A DNA stretch of 64,000 bases from Streptomonospora salina (lineage in GTDB: Bacteria; Actinomycetota; Actinomycetes; Streptosporangiales; Streptosporangiaceae), in NCBI RefSeq assembly GCF_014204715.1, contig NZ_JACHLY010000001.1, forward strand, positions 1,829,001 through 1,893,000. Direction: 5' to 3'. Below, piece after piece: positions 10,895-26,855 of this stretch. The translations under genes and the position numbers were made by a program. The notes beneath the pieces were generated by a model. It made no database searches, had not been told where the DNA came from, and worked only from the letters and a program-made list of their open reading frames with translations. The stretch's first letter is position 1, and each line of letters starts with the position of its first letter.

Positions 10895-11310
10895 CGCGTC
10901 TCCGTCTTTCTCGTGACCTACGCCGGTTCTTCTTAGCCGATGTGTCCTGTGACCAGGTGGACTTACCGTCCTCCCCTACCCCCGAACCCGGGCGTGTCGC
11001 GATCTACCCCAAGCATGGTGAAAACCGGATAACGTCCGACCCTGCGGTCGTTACTCTGGGAGGAGGTGTCACGCGCCGCGCTCTGCGCAGTCCGGCGGAT
11101 ACCGTTCGCAAAGTGCGCACGTGCTGACCCGTCGACTCACGGGCACGAATTTATAGAGTACCGAAGGCCCTGTAGCAGGTCAAAATGGCGACCGCCAGCT
11201 CCGGTACTCCGTTCCGCAGCCTCATGCTGTCGTAGGTCCGGTTCCAGTGTACGGGCTCTGCGGAGTGCTTGCGCAGGATATCGCCCATCCGTGGGGCCGT
11301 TCTTACCATC
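10895..11310. other. Intergenic region upstream of rpsL
   Basis: About 400 bases between rpsL and the hairpin cluster. It must hold the str-operon promoter and leader on the minus strand, but I found no convincing -35/-10 pair. No open frame here looks coding: the plus-strand frames are rich in Arg/Pro/Ala and have no recognisable motif. The stretch 11151-11160 is a short AT-rich patch (AATTTATAGA) that could be part of a promoter. Confidence 0.4.
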
Positions 11311-11423
11311 TCCGTGCCAGGGCCGGTATCCGGCCCGGGCACGGACACGACTGTGCCCCCCGGTGTGGCGCTCGCCATACCGGGGGGCACCCGCCCGCCG
11401 GCCGTCCGCCGCAGACGGCCGGC
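11311..11423 (-). terminator. Cluster of three consecutive hairpins
   Basis: Three inverted repeats follow one another. 11311-11345 has outer arms TCCGTGCC/GGCACGGA and a nested 7-bp stem. 11353-11390 has 12-bp perfect arms GTGCCCCCCGGT. 11397-11423 has 10-bp perfect arms GCCGGCCGTC. They begin 9 bases beyond the stop of the minus-strand gene at 11432 and most likely form its terminator, insulating the str operon promoter. Confidence 0.7.
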
Positions 11424-11431
11424 GCACACGT

Positions 11432-14400
11432 TCAGGAAAGGACGACGCCCCCCGCGTAGACGGCGGTCTCCAGCAGGGACAGCCCGATTCCGACCCACGC
11501 CAGGACCGTGCCCAGCCGCACCAGGTTCAGTCCTTCCAGCCCGTCCTCCGAGCGCCGGATCGCGCGGGTGGCGCGCGGACCCGTAACCAGAGCGGCGACG
11601 CCGGTCAGCAGTCCGATCAGCGGCACCAGCGCCGAGATGCCCAGCCACAGTGTGGCCGAGGCCTCGGGCGCCGTGTCGGGCCAGTGGTCGATGTTGTCGT
11701 AACCGGGGTAGTCGTCGCCGGCCGTACCGCCCAACGGCCGGTCGAAATCGGGGAACTCCTCCCTGATCGGATCGCGCGAGGACCGGGCCTCCCGGTCCTG
11801 CCCGTCGTAGCCCGCGCCGCCGCCGTCGGGCGCGCCCTCGGCACCGCCCGGCCCGTAGGCGCCGGCGTCGTCGCCGTAGGCACCCGGTCCGGGCAGGTCC
11901 ATGGCGGCGGTGTCGGGCCCGTCCGGTCCGCCCGCCGCCGGCCGCCGGTGGGCCGACTCCTCGTCCGGAGCGCCCGGACCGGCCAGGCCGTCCCGGCCGG
12001 ATTCCGGGCCGCGCCGATCGGCGTACTCGGAGTAGCCGGGATGACTCCGGGCGAAGGAGCCGGAGGATTCGTGCCCGCCGTCGGCACCCGGTCCTTCCGG
12101 TTCCCGGCCCTGCGGACCGGAGGATCCGTATCCGTCGAAGGCCGCACCGCGCTCGGCCTCCCACGGCCCGTCCGGAGCCGATCCGGGGCTTGCGGCGGAG
12201 GCGGCGGAGGAACGGTGCTCGCCCGACTCCTCGTACTCGCCACGGCGCCCGTACGGCTCGGCCGCGGCGGAGGCGCCGTAGGGAGCCGGATCGCCCGACC
12301 GCCCTCCGGGGAAGGCCCCGTCACCGGCCGCGGGAGCGGGGCCGCCGCCGCGCCGGTCGGGACCGAGCTCGTCTCCGGCGGGCGGGCTTGAGGGACCGCG
12401 CAGGTCCGGGCCCAGCTCGTCACCGGCCGGAGCCCGGACGGGTCCGGACCCCTCCGGTTCCGGACTCCCCGGGCCGGCGGGACCGCCGTCCGTCACCGGA
12501 TCCGCGGCCGCCCCATCGGCGGCACGGGCGCGGGCCTGCTGCGCCGCGATGGCCGCCAGCGGATCGTCGCCGAGGTCGGCGGCCGGGGACGGCGCGGTCG
12601 CGCCGCCGCCCCGCCCGGACTCGGGTCCGTCCGGGGATCCGCCCTCGTCCTCCTGGCGCGTGAGGTTGGCGGTCGTGTACTCGGGCGAGCCGTCGCGCCG
12701 CTTGCGGCGCTGCTCCTCGACCGTTCGGCGCACGTCCTCGGGCAGCCGGGTGTCGTCGCGGCTGAAGGCCCAGGTGTTTCCGCTTGCGGTGCCCCCGGCG
12801 CCGTCCTGGCCGGTCCCGGGCCCCGGTGCCGGGTCGCCCAAGGCGTCCGACGGGCGGGCGGAGGGTTCCGGCGGCCGCCAGGGCTCCGGCCCACCGGAGG
12901 AGTCCGCCCCGATCCAGCGGGAGTAGGGACGGGACAGCTCGTCACCGTAGGCGTCCGCGGCGTCCGGTCCCGGCGTCGCGTCGCCGGGACCGCGGGAGCC
13001 CGCGGGATCGAAGGGGTCGCCGTCCCCGGTTTCCCGCCGCGGCTCGGATCCGGGGTCGGGGTCGAGCCGGTAGCCGGCCCCGGAGGCGTAGCGCCGCGGG
13101 TCCCCCGCGGCGGAGTCGGTGCCGTAGCCCGGGGACCGCCCGGCGGCTCCTGCCGGATCCTCGGCGCCGGACGGCGCCCTCCGCGGCTCCTCGGAACTGC
13201 CGCGGTCGGCGCGCCGGTCGCCGTATGCGGAGGTTCCCCGGTCGGCCGCGGACTCCGCCGAGCGGCGGGCGTCGCCGTACGGATCGGGCCCCGGCCCGGT
13301 CGCCGAAGCCGGCGGCGGAGCGCCCGGCGGGTCCGCCGCGGAGTCCTCATAGGAGTCAGGGCGCTGACGGCCCGTATCCCACCCGGGGCTTCCGGGGGAC
13401 GGGGCGCTCGGCGCGCTCCGCCCGGATTCGGAGTACGGACGGGGCTCGGCGGCGCCCGCGGTTCCCAGAGGGCTCGGCCCTGTACCGGCGAACGGATCCC
13501 CGGCGGGACCGTAGCCCCCGGGGCCTTCCGTCCGGCGTTCGGTGCCACCGGGTTCATCGCCGGCGACCGGGTCGCTTCGCACGTCGGAGGGGATGCCGGG
13601 CGGAACGGTTCCGGGCGCGTCGCCGTCGGCGGTGCCCGCGGCATCCGAGGGATGCCGCGGGCCGGGTGTCCCGGCCTCGGCTTCCGGCCCGCCGGCGGGG
13701 AAGGGCTCGGTGCCGGGTCCGGAGCCGTACGGGGCCGCTCCGGCCGCTGGCCACTCGCCGCTGTCCCGGCCCCGGGCCGTTCCGGCTGCGTACTCCCCAC
13801 CGGCCGGGGGCTCCCCGAGCGGTGCTCCCCGAGCCCCGTCTGCGGCGCCGCCGGTTCCGGCGCGCACCGTGGAGCCGAATCCGGGATAGCCGCCCGCGCC
13901 CTCGACCGTACTCAGCGGAGCGTCTCCGGGCGCGGCGGCCGGGGTGTCCGGCAAGCGGTAGCCGGGCCCGGTGCTGCCCGGCCCGTAGCCGGTGTCCGGC
14001 TCCGGCGCGTCGGTTTCCGCGTACCCGGCGCCGGGCGGGAACCCGGTTCCGGGAGCCTCGCCCGGGTCCGCCGGCCGGCCGACGGACCCCTCCTGGCCGT
14101 CGGCGCCGTCGGTGCCGGAGTGGCCGGCTTCGTCGGAGGGCGCGGCATAGGGGCGGGTGAACGGCGGCGGGGCCTGCCCGTCCGACGCCGGCCCGGTACT
14201 CGCGCCACGCCGATCGCCGGGCAGACCGAGGTCGCCCAGCGCCGAAGGGTAGGGCTCGGCCATACCCGGGCGATCGCCTCCCATGCCCGGGTAGCCGCCG
14301 CTGTTGGGAAACGCCGACCGCTCGCGGTCGGCCCCGGCCGGACCGGACCGGTCCGGCTCGTCCCCCTCGGCGGCGCCGTCATAGCTGTCCTGGTACTGGG

Positions 14401-14512
14401 ACTGAGTCCGATGGCGGTCGCCGCTCGGTGTGAACCACGAGTCCGCGGTCTCCGTTCGGGCGTTGTGGTCACCATCGGGCGGTATGTACCGCTGTCCCCC
14501 GTTGTCCGTCAC
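11432..14512 (-). CDS. Giant Gly/Pro/Asp/Ser-rich protein with C-terminal two-helix membrane domain (DUF4190-like)
   Basis: Function not recognised. From a GTG at 14512 (reading VTDNGGQRYIPPDGDH) it is 1026 residues; an in-frame start at 14602 is possible but less likely. Some 930 residues are disordered and low in complexity, dominated by Gly, Pro, Ala, Ser, Asp, Glu, Arg and Tyr with many YG, PG and DP pairs, and no clean repeat unit. The last ~80 residues contain two hydrophobic helices (LWLGISALVPLIGLLTGVAA and LGTVLAWVGIGLSLLETAVY) with a basic loop between, resembling DUF4190-type tails. It is probably a tail-anchored membrane protein with a long soluble arm. It sits alone between rpoC and rpsL. 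Confidence 0.7.
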   Translation of the reverse strand: MTDNGGQRYIPPDGDHNARTETADSWFTPSGDRHRTQSQYQDSYDGAAEGDEPDRSGPAGADRERSAFPNSGGYPGMGGDRPGMAEPYPSALGDLGLPGDRRGASTGPASDGQAPPPFTRPYAAPSDEAGHSGTDGADGQEGSVGRPADPGEAPGTGFPPGAGYAETDAPEPDTGYGPGSTGPGYRLPDTPAAAPGDAPLSTVEGAGGYPGFGSTVRAGTGGAADGARGAPLGEPPAGGEYAAGTARGRDSGEWPAAGAAPYGSGPGTEPFPAGGPEAEAGTPGPRHPSDAAGTADGDAPGTVPPGIPSDVRSDPVAGDEPGGTERRTEGPGGYGPAGDPFAGTGPSPLGTAGAAEPRPYSESGRSAPSAPSPGSPGWDTGRQRPDSYEDSAADPPGAPPPASATGPGPDPYGDARRSAESAADRGTSAYGDRRADRGSSEEPRRAPSGAEDPAGAAGRSPGYGTDSAAGDPRRYASGAGYRLDPDPGSEPRRETGDGDPFDPAGSRGPGDATPGPDAADAYGDELSRPYSRWIGADSSGGPEPWRPPEPSARPSDALGDPAPGPGTGQDGAGGTASGNTWAFSRDDTRLPEDVRRTVEEQRRKRRDGSPEYTTANLTRQEDEGGSPDGPESGRGGGATAPSPAADLGDDPLAAIAAQQARARAADGAAADPVTDGGPAGPGSPEPEGSGPVRAPAGDELGPDLRGPSSPPAGDELGPDRRGGGPAPAAGDGAFPGGRSGDPAPYGASAAAEPYGRRGEYEESGEHRSSAASAASPGSAPDGPWEAERGAAFDGYGSSGPQGREPEGPGADGGHESSGSFARSHPGYSEYADRRGPESGRDGLAGPGAPDEESAHRRPAAGGPDGPDTAAMDLPGPGAYGDDAGAYGPGGAEGAPDGGGAGYDGQDREARSSRDPIREEFPDFDRPLGGTAGDDYPGYDNIDHWPDTAPEASATLWLGISALVPLIGLLTGVAALVTGPRATRAIRRSEDGLEGLNLVRLGTVLAWVGIGLSLLETAVYAGGVVLS

Positions 14513-14588
14513 TGTCCTCGATCTCCCGACCGCGCGTGCGCGCTGCTCTCCCCATCGATACACGAGTATGCCGAGCCGCAACGACGAA

Positions 14589-14630
14589 CGGCGGCAGCCC
14601 ACCCGTTAAACGGGTGGACTACCGCCGCCG
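14589..14630 (-). terminator. Hairpin terminator after rpoC
   Basis: Nested inverted repeat 39 bases past the rpoC stop: outer arms CGGCGGC (14589-14595) with GCCGCCG (14624-14630), and an inner perfect 7-bp stem CCACCCG/CGGGTGG with loop TTAAA (14599-14617). It is likely the end of the rpoBC transcript. Confidence 0.7.
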
Positions 14631-14669
14631 CTCGACCAACCAATCGCTTCCGCCGATCGACTCTTCAGG

Positions 14670-18548
<3,879 letters not shown>

Positions 18549-18582
18549 TTAATTCGTCCCCTGCTCTTGAAGATCGCGGAAG

Positions 18583-22050
<3,468 letters not shown>

Positions 22051-22258
22051 CAGGGGTCCTTCCGAAGGCTTGTGGCGGTTGATGCGCGCGCACGCCGGAC
22101 GATCCGGGATGTCAGGCTGAGACCTGCCGACGGATATCGGGCAGAGGCTCGTGATGGAGAACGTACGGTGGGGTCCGGCAACACCGAGGGATCCTCGGGA
22201 TCCGGCCGCGGAGCACGGACACCGGCACACGGATCGTCAATGGGCAGCGCAAAAGGGC
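22051..22258 (-). promoter_or_regulatory. rpoB 5' leader (~200 nt)
   Basis: The interval between the proposed promoter and the TTG start of rpoB is about 200 bases and contains no gene. The GAAGGA ribosome-binding site lies at 22057-22062. No riboswitch class or upstream reading frame was recognised. The length leaves room for post-initiation control. Confidence 0.5.
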
Positions 22259-22288
22259 AGTGTAGCTGAATACTACACCGCTGTCCAA
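22259..22288 (-). promoter_or_regulatory. Promoter of rpoBC
   Basis: On the minus strand TTGGAC (22288-22283) and TACACT (22264-22259) are separated by 18 bases, a good match to the vegetative actinobacterial sigma (HrdB-type) consensus TTGACN-17/18-TANNNT. It lies ~210 bases before the rpoB start codon in an unusually AT-rich patch. Confidence 0.7.
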
Positions 22289-22886
22289 CCACAGCCCCTG
22301 AAGTCAGTCACGACACCAGGCAGCATCGCCCCAACTGGCGGATCCGTCAAGCCCGGGCCGCCCCGGGCACACGGTTCACGAGCCGTGAGAGGCCCCACAG
22401 GAAATCCGGGGTGTGCGCACCTGGGCACGGGGGAAAGTATCCCTTTTCCCAGCGTCGCCCGAGCCTTCTCTGCGCCGTGCCGCGGACCGTGCACGCGGAC
22501 ACGGGAACTCCGCTTCGGCATCCGACGCCTCACCCTTCGCCGCCGCTGTGCGCCGCATCGGTCACTCTGATTCGGACACGATTGAACCTCGCTTTCGGGC
22601 ATGTCCACAAACCGCCCGGAGCGGAGACGCCCGAAACACCGCCCCCCGCTCCGGCACGCCGCACACCCGGTGGTCCGGTGGCCCGGTGCCTCGGGGACCT
22701 CGGGCCAGGCCCACCGGACCGGCAGCCGGGTACCGGACGGCAGGAAGCGGGGCGGGCGGTGCGGCCCGCCGCGCTACCGGCCGCTCGGCTCGGTCCGATC
22801 GCTCGGGCGCCGCGGGCACCGGGCACCGCCGCACGCGCGCCGTCCCTCCCCCGCCGCAGCCCCGGGCGCCGGAGCCGGAACATGCG
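22289..22886. other. Intergenic region between rplL and rpoB
   Basis: About 600 bases upstream of the rpoB promoter and beyond the rplL terminator. Open frames here (for example the plus frame from 22411 and the minus frame from 22608) are Arg/Pro/Gly-rich without family motifs or good ribosome-binding sites, so I see no gene. Confidence 0.5.
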
Positions 22887-22918
22887 AAGGGCGGCCGCCC
22901 CGCGGGACGACCGCCCTT
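22887..22918 (-). terminator. Hairpin terminator after rplL
   Basis: An 8-bp perfect stem (AAGGGCGG at 22887-22894, CCGCCCTT at 22911-22918) with a 16-base loop containing a smaller GC inverted repeat lies ~50 bases past the rplL stop. It would end or attenuate the rplJL transcript before the separate rpoB promoter. Confidence 0.6.
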
Positions 22919-22968
22919 GCGCACAGGCCCGCCGGCCGCGCAGACGGCGCGGCGGGGCCCGCCCGGTA

Positions 22969-23358
22969 CTACTTGAGCGTGACGGTGGCGCCGGCGCCTT
23001 CCAGGGCCTCCTTGGCCTTGTCGGCGTTGTCCTTGCTGGCGCCCTCCAGCAGCGGCTTCGGGGCGTTGTCGACCAGGTCCTTGGCCTCCTTGAGCCCCAG
23101 GTCCGCGATCCCGCGGACCTCCTTGATGACCTGGATCTTCTTGTCGCCGGCGGACTCGAGGACGACGTCGAACTCCGTCTGCTCCTCGACCTCCTCCTCG
23201 GCGGCACCGCCGCCGGCCGGGGCGGCCATGACGGCGGCGGCCGGGGCGGCGGCCTCGACGTCGAACTTCTCCTCGAACTGCTTGACGAACTCCGACAGCT
23301 CCAGGAGGGTCATCTCCTCGAAGGCGCCAAGGAGCTCTTCGTTGCTGAGCTTCGCCAT
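22969..23358 (-). CDS. rplL: 50S ribosomal protein L7/L12
   Basis: Stalk protein that recruits translation GTPases, 129 residues. The order is an N-terminal dimerisation helix ([20 protein letters not shown]), an Ala/Gly hinge around residues 40-55, and the C-terminal domain with [20 protein letters not shown] and the terminal GATVTLK. It lies 89 bases after rplJ. Confidence 0.98.
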   Translation of the reverse strand: MAKLSNEELLGAFEEMTLLELSEFVKQFEEKFDVEAAAPAAAVMAAPAGGGAAEEEVEEQTEFDVVLESAGDKKIQVIKEVRGIADLGLKEAKDLVDNAPKPLLEGASKDNADKAKEALEGAGATVTLK

Positions 23359-23447
23359 GATGCGGTCTGCCTTTCTCTACCAACACGCGCGCCGTGCGGC
23401 GCCGTGCCGAGCCTGACGCCGGCGCGGCCACGCCGACGGGATCGTCG

Positions 23448-23981
23448 CTAGCCCTCGGTGCCCTCGTCGGAGCGCTTGTCGTGCAGCGCCTGGGCGAGCC
23501 GCACGGCCTTGAGGGGAAGCGCCTGGAACAGCCGGGCGGCCTGGCCCTGCTTGGCCTTGAGCGCACCGGCCATCTTCGCGAGCAGAACCTCGCGGGACTC
23601 CAGATCGGCCAGCTGGGTGATCTGCTCGGGCGTCATGACCTTTCCGTCGATGACACCGCCCTTGATCACCAGCGGCGAGCTTCCCTTCGCGAAATCACGC
23701 AGGCCCTTGGCGGCCTCGACGACGTCCCCGCGGACGAAGGCGATGGCCGACGGGCCCTCAAGCAGGTCCTGGACCTGATCGTCAAGACCGGCCTCGGTGG
23801 CCGCGATCTTGGTCAGCGTGTTCTTCACGATGCGGAAGCGCGCGTTCTGGCCGAGGTTGTGGCGCAGTTGACTCACCTGCGACACGCTGAGCCCCCGGTA
23901 TTCGGTCAGCACAGCGCCCTGCGAGCTCTCGAATTCATCCTTGAGCTCGGCGACCGCGGCTGCCTTGTCCGGCCTCGCCAT
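23448..23981 (-). CDS. rplJ: 50S ribosomal protein L10
   Basis: Stalk-base protein that anchors L7/L12 dimers, 177 residues from the ATG at 23981 (MARPDKAAAVAELKDEFESS), which has AAGGAG 4 bases before it. A longer frame to 24326 has no homology. Conserved LTEYRGLSVSQVSQLRHNL and VRGDVVEAAKGLRDFAK are present, followed by the C-terminal L12-binding helix. In characterised bacteria the L10-L12 complex represses its own mRNA leader; the leader here carries an attenuator. Confidence 0.97.
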   Translation of the reverse strand: MARPDKAAAVAELKDEFESSQGAVLTEYRGLSVSQVSQLRHNLGQNARFRIVKNTLTKIAATEAGLDDQVQDLLEGPSAIAFVRGDVVEAAKGLRDFAKGSSPLVIKGGVIDGKVMTPEQITQLADLESREVLLAKMAGALKAKQGQAARLFQALPLKAVRLAQALHDKRSDEGTEG

Positions 23982-24195
23982 GGGACTCCTTCCAACTGTG
24001 AACGCCGGTCCGAAGCAAAGGCCCTGGCGGTGGGGCAGGCGGGAGGCACATAAAAAAAGCCCCGGGCGCAGGGGCACGGGGCGCGACACGGCATGGCCGT
24101 CGCTCATTCGTACACCTGCGCGGGCCGCCCATTCGCATGGGACCTTAGGCCACCCTCGGGGTGGCGACCGGCGGTCTTCGGCATCTACGAGTCTA
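23982..24195 (-). promoter_or_regulatory. L10 leader with possible promoter
   Basis: Untranslated leader of rplJ. A TAGACT -10 element lies at 24195-24190 with only a weak -35 (GCAGAC, 24218-24213). Downstream come a GGCCACC-type hairpin around 24149-24167 and the attenuator at 24052-24082, then the AAGGAG site. The layout matches the known bacterial L10 leader, in which L10-L12 binding controls expression. Confidence 0.6.
24052..24082 (-). terminator. Intrinsic terminator/attenuator in the rplJ leader
   Basis: On the minus strand a GCCCCG/CGGGGC stem (24082-24077 and 24064-24059) with a GC-rich 12-base loop is followed directly by seven T residues (24058-24052). This is a textbook rho-independent terminator, rare for this genome, and it sits 70 bases before the rplJ start codon, so it can only act as an attenuator of the rplJL transcript. 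Confidence 0.85.
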
Positions 24196-24449
24196 ACCGA
24201 CGCGCGGGGATGGTCTGCGCGTCGCCGGCGGGCGACGGGGCTCGGCAGCACCGTCCGTCCGCAGAGGCGGACTGCGGCGACCGGCAAGTGTCGGAACGGT
24301 AGCGATACCGTCACTGCCGCCCGCACAACGCCCGGTTCTTGATGGCATGTCGCATATATGGGGCAGACTCGCTCCGTGGGAGCACCCCCTCATCGACGGT
24401 GCTCCGCCATCCGTCCGAATCCCCCGAACGAAGAAAGCGAACCGTTCGC
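24196..24449. other. Divergent intergenic region between rplJ leader and lipoprotein gene
   Basis: About 250 bases between the divergent rplJ leader and the plus-strand lipoprotein gene. It probably holds the lipoprotein promoter, but no clear element was found. Open frames crossing it are not coding by composition. Confidence 0.4.
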
Positions 24450-25304
24450 GTGCAGATCCCCCGAACACCCGTGGCTTCCGCCGCCCTCGCAGCCGTCCTC
24501 GTGCCGTTGGCCGCCTGCGGCGGAACCGGCGACGCCCCCGAAGAGAGCGAGAGCACGGCGACCGCCGAACCCTCCCCGACGGAGAAGAGCGGGATCGCCG
24601 CCCTCGTCGAAGCCGTGGACGAGAGCACCGCCGAAGACGCCGACTACACGATCGAAGCCACGGCGACCGGCGTCGGCGAGGGTTCCGAGATCCCCGCCAC
24701 GACCAACACCTACGAAGTGCAGGGTCCTCAGGAGCCCGACCGCGTCACCGCGGTCGTGCCGGGGCTGGGCGAGGTCATCCTGCAATCGCTGCAGGCGACC
24801 GGCCAGGATCCCGGGCTCACCGCGGAGGAGCTGAGCAGCGTCACCATGATCGTGGAGCCCGACGGCGGCGATCCGATCATCTCCAACAGCCACGGCGGAT
24901 TCCCGGGCCGGACCGAGTGGGTCCGCGGGCTCGACGGCGTCGACAAGCCCGCGGCACCGCCCCTGACGCCCGGCGAGCTGGCGCCGCTGCTGGACGAGCT
25001 CGCCGACGAAGAGCTGATCGCCGACGAAGGCGCACAGGAGCTCGACGGGACCCCGGCCACCCTGGTCGAGGGCGAGGCCGAGCAGTCCGCGGTCGAGGAC
25101 CTCGGCGACGCCCGCGACACCGTCGAGGCCATCCTGGGCGGCCAGACCGCGGGCACCCTCGCCTTCGCCGCCTGGGTCGGCGAGGACGGGCTGCCGCTGC
25201 GCGTGGAAGCCTCCGACGACGAGATCGAGGTGGAGCTGGCGTTCTCCGCTATCGGTTCCACGTCGTTCGAAGCACCCGCGCCGGAAGAGATCCACGACCT
25301 CTGA
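24450..25304 (+). CDS. Probable LppX/LprAFG-family lipoprotein
   Basis: Secreted, lipid-anchored protein of about 284 residues; GTG start at 24450 (reading VQIPRTPVASAALAAVLV). The signal peptide ends in a lipobox LAAC at about residues 20-23. An acidic Ser/Thr linker follows, then a domain whose layout (KSGIAALVEAVDESTAEDAD, GTPATLVEGEAEQSAVEDLG, WVGEDGLPLRVEASDDEIEV) resembles LppX/LprF/LprG-type proteins that carry hydrophobic ligands in mycobacteria. A lipoprotein at this place between rplA and rplJ is also found in Streptomyces. The start has a weak ribosome-binding site, so its exact position is uncertain. Confidence 0.75.
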   Translation: MQIPRTPVASAALAAVLVPLAACGGTGDAPEESESTATAEPSPTEKSGIAALVEAVDESTAEDADYTIEATATGVGEGSEIPATTNTYEVQGPQEPDRVTAVVPGLGEVILQSLQATGQDPGLTAEELSSVTMIVEPDGGDPIISNSHGGFPGRTEWVRGLDGVDKPAAPPLTPGELAPLLDELADEELIADEGAQELDGTPATLVEGEAEQSAVEDLGDARDTVEAILGGQTAGTLAFAAWVGEDGLPLRVEASDDEIEVELAFSAIGSTSFEAPAPEEIHDL

Positions 25305-25322
25305 CCGTCCGCGCGAACGAAG

Positions 25323-25360
25323 CGAACGGCCCGGCTCCTCGCGAGGAGCCGGGCCGTTCG
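25323..25360. terminator. 38-bp perfect palindrome, bidirectional terminator
   Basis: Arms CGAACGGCCCGGCTCCTCG and its exact reverse complement abut with no loop. It lies between the convergent ends of the lipoprotein gene (25304) and rplA (25386), the expected place for a terminator serving both strands. Confidence 0.8.
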
Positions 25361-25385
25361 TCGCGCTGCCGTCACACGGCCGCCG

Positions 25386-26087
25386 TCAGGCGGCGGCGGG
25401 CCGGGTGATGTTGGGGTCGACCGGGATGCCCGGACCCATGGTCGTCGTCAGGGTCGACTTCCGCAGGTACCGGCCCTTGGCCGCGGAGGGCTTGAGCCGG
25501 ATGACCTCGTCGAGAGCGGCCCCGTAGTTCTCCACCAGCTGGCTCTCGTCGAAGGAGAGCTTGCCGACGATGAAGTGCAGGTTGCCGTGCCGGTCGACGC
25601 GGAACTCGATCTTGCCGCCCTTGATCTCGGAGACGGCCTTGGTGACGTCGGTCGTGACGGTCCCGGTCTTGGGGTTGGGCATCATGCCGCGGGGACCGAG
25701 CACGCGGCCCAGGCGGCCGACCTTGCCCATCAGGTCGGGCGTCGCCACGACGGAGTCGAAGTCCAGGAAGCCCTTCTGGATCGCCTCGACCAGGTCGTCG
25801 TCGCCGACGTAGTCGGCGCCGGCCTGGCGGGCCTGCTCGGCACGGTCACCGGTGGCGAAGACCAGGACCCGGGCGGTCTTGCCGGTGCCGTGCGGCAGGT
25901 TCACCGTGCCGCGGACCATCTGGTCGGCCTTGCGCGGGTCGACGCCCAGGCGCAGCGCGATCTCGACGGTCGGGTCGAACTTGACGACGCTGGTCTGCTT
26001 GGCCAGCTTCACCGCGTCCAGCGGCGCATAGAGCTTGTTGCGGTCGACCAGCTGACTGGCCTTGGCGTGGTTCTTGCTGCGCTTCAC
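25386..26087 (-). CDS. rplA: 50S ribosomal protein L1
   Basis: L1-stalk protein involved in E-site tRNA release and, in many bacteria, translational repressor of its own operon; 233 residues, starting [17 protein letters not shown]. The characteristic [20 protein letters not shown] and [19 protein letters not shown] blocks are present. It lies 85 bases after rplK. Confidence 0.97.
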   Translation of the reverse strand: MKRSKNHAKASQLVDRNKLYAPLDAVKLAKQTSVVKFDPTVEIALRLGVDPRKADQMVRGTVNLPHGTGKTARVLVFATGDRAEQARQAGADYVGDDDLVEAIQKGFLDFDSVVATPDLMGKVGRLGRVLGPRGMMPNPKTGTVTTDVTKAVSEIKGGKIEFRVDRHGNLHFIVGKLSFDESQLVENYGAALDEVIRLKPSAAKGRYLRKSTLTTTMGPGIPVDPNITRPAAA

Positions 26088-26172
26088 TTCTGCTCCAAAA
26101 CGAGAGGTGTGGTCAGGGCCAGCGCGGGCCCTTCCACGATCGGTCCGCCGGCTGTCGGTCCGACCCGGGCGG

Positions 26173-26601
26173 TTACTTGATGCGGATGCCCATGGACCGC
26201 GCGGTGCCGGTCACGATCTTGGTCGCCAGGTCCAGGTCCTCGGTGTTGAGGTCGGGCAGCTTGGTCTGCGCGATCTCGCGGAGCTGGTCCTCGGTCACCG
26301 AGCCGGCCGTCTTGCGGCTCGGGTCGTTGCTGCCCTTGTCGAGGCCCGCGGCCTTGAGGATCAGCTTCGGCGCCGGCGGCGTCTTGGTGACGAAGCTGAA
26401 CGAGCGGTCCTCGTAGACGGTGATCTCTACGGGGATGATGCTTCCGCGCTGGGCTTCTGTAGCAGCGTTGTACTGCTTGCAGAACTCCATGATGTTGACG
26501 CCGTGCGGACCGAGCGCGGTACCGACGGGCGGCGCCGGAGTCGCCTGGCCGGCGGGAAGCTGGACCTTAACCAGCGCTGCGATCTTCTTCTTCGGAGGCA
26601 T
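26173..26601 (-). CDS. rplK: 50S ribosomal protein L11
   Basis: GTPase-centre protein and thiostrepton/RelA-control site, 142 residues. The Pro-rich N-terminal domain ([37 protein letters not shown]) and the C-terminal rRNA-binding domain ([19 protein letters not shown]) are complete. ATG at 26601. Confidence 0.98.
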   Translation of the reverse strand: MPPKKKIAALVKVQLPAGQATPAPPVGTALGPHGVNIMEFCKQYNAATEAQRGSIIPVEITVYEDRSFSFVTKTPPAPKLILKAAGLDKGSNDPSRKTAGSVTEDQLREIAQTKLPDLNTEDLDLATKIVTGTARSMGIRIK

Positions 26602-26758
26602 ATCGGGTCCTTTGCCTGATCTGCTGTGTGTCGTGGATCCCGAGCGGCCGGCGCCCTGCCGGGCCGCAGCGGAAGCTTCGCGTCCGCGGTGGAGGCCACG
26701 CCTGCGCCGGATCCCCGCTCAGGCGTGGGCGCCCCCGCGCAGCGGCGCAAAGGGGCGC

Positions 26759-26797
26759 GACGGGTCCGCCCGGCGAAGGGCGAACCCGTCAAGTCTA
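26759..26797 (-). promoter_or_regulatory. Possible rplKA promoter element and leader hairpin
   Basis: In the 254-base nusG-rplK gap the minus strand has TAGACT (26797-26792), a plausible -10, without a good -35. It is followed at once by a 13-bp stem (26790-26778 with 26771-26759, one G-U pair, loop TTCGCC). The hairpin is either the nusG terminator or an element of the rplK leader, where L1 acts as repressor in other bacteria. Confidence 0.4.
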
Positions 26798-26855
26798 CGC
26801 GCCGACGGGCGGTGTCGGCGCCGACTGCTCGGCAGAGGGCTCCCGGAGGGGCTCT

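Noticed and set aside
12190-14160. Arg-rich plus-strand frames opposite the giant low-complexity gene
   Set aside because: Complement of Gly/Pro/Ser codons always yields Arg/Pro/Ala-rich frames; the minus frame alone has a sensible signal (two C-terminal helices and terminators).
22259-22288. Reading the rpoB promoter region as an element of the plus strand
   Set aside because: The -35/-10 pair with 18-base spacing exists only on the minus strand and points to rpoB.
22411-23451. 346-codon plus-strand frame between rpoB and rplL
   Set aside because: Runs antisense through rplL; its first part is low-complexity non-coding sequence.
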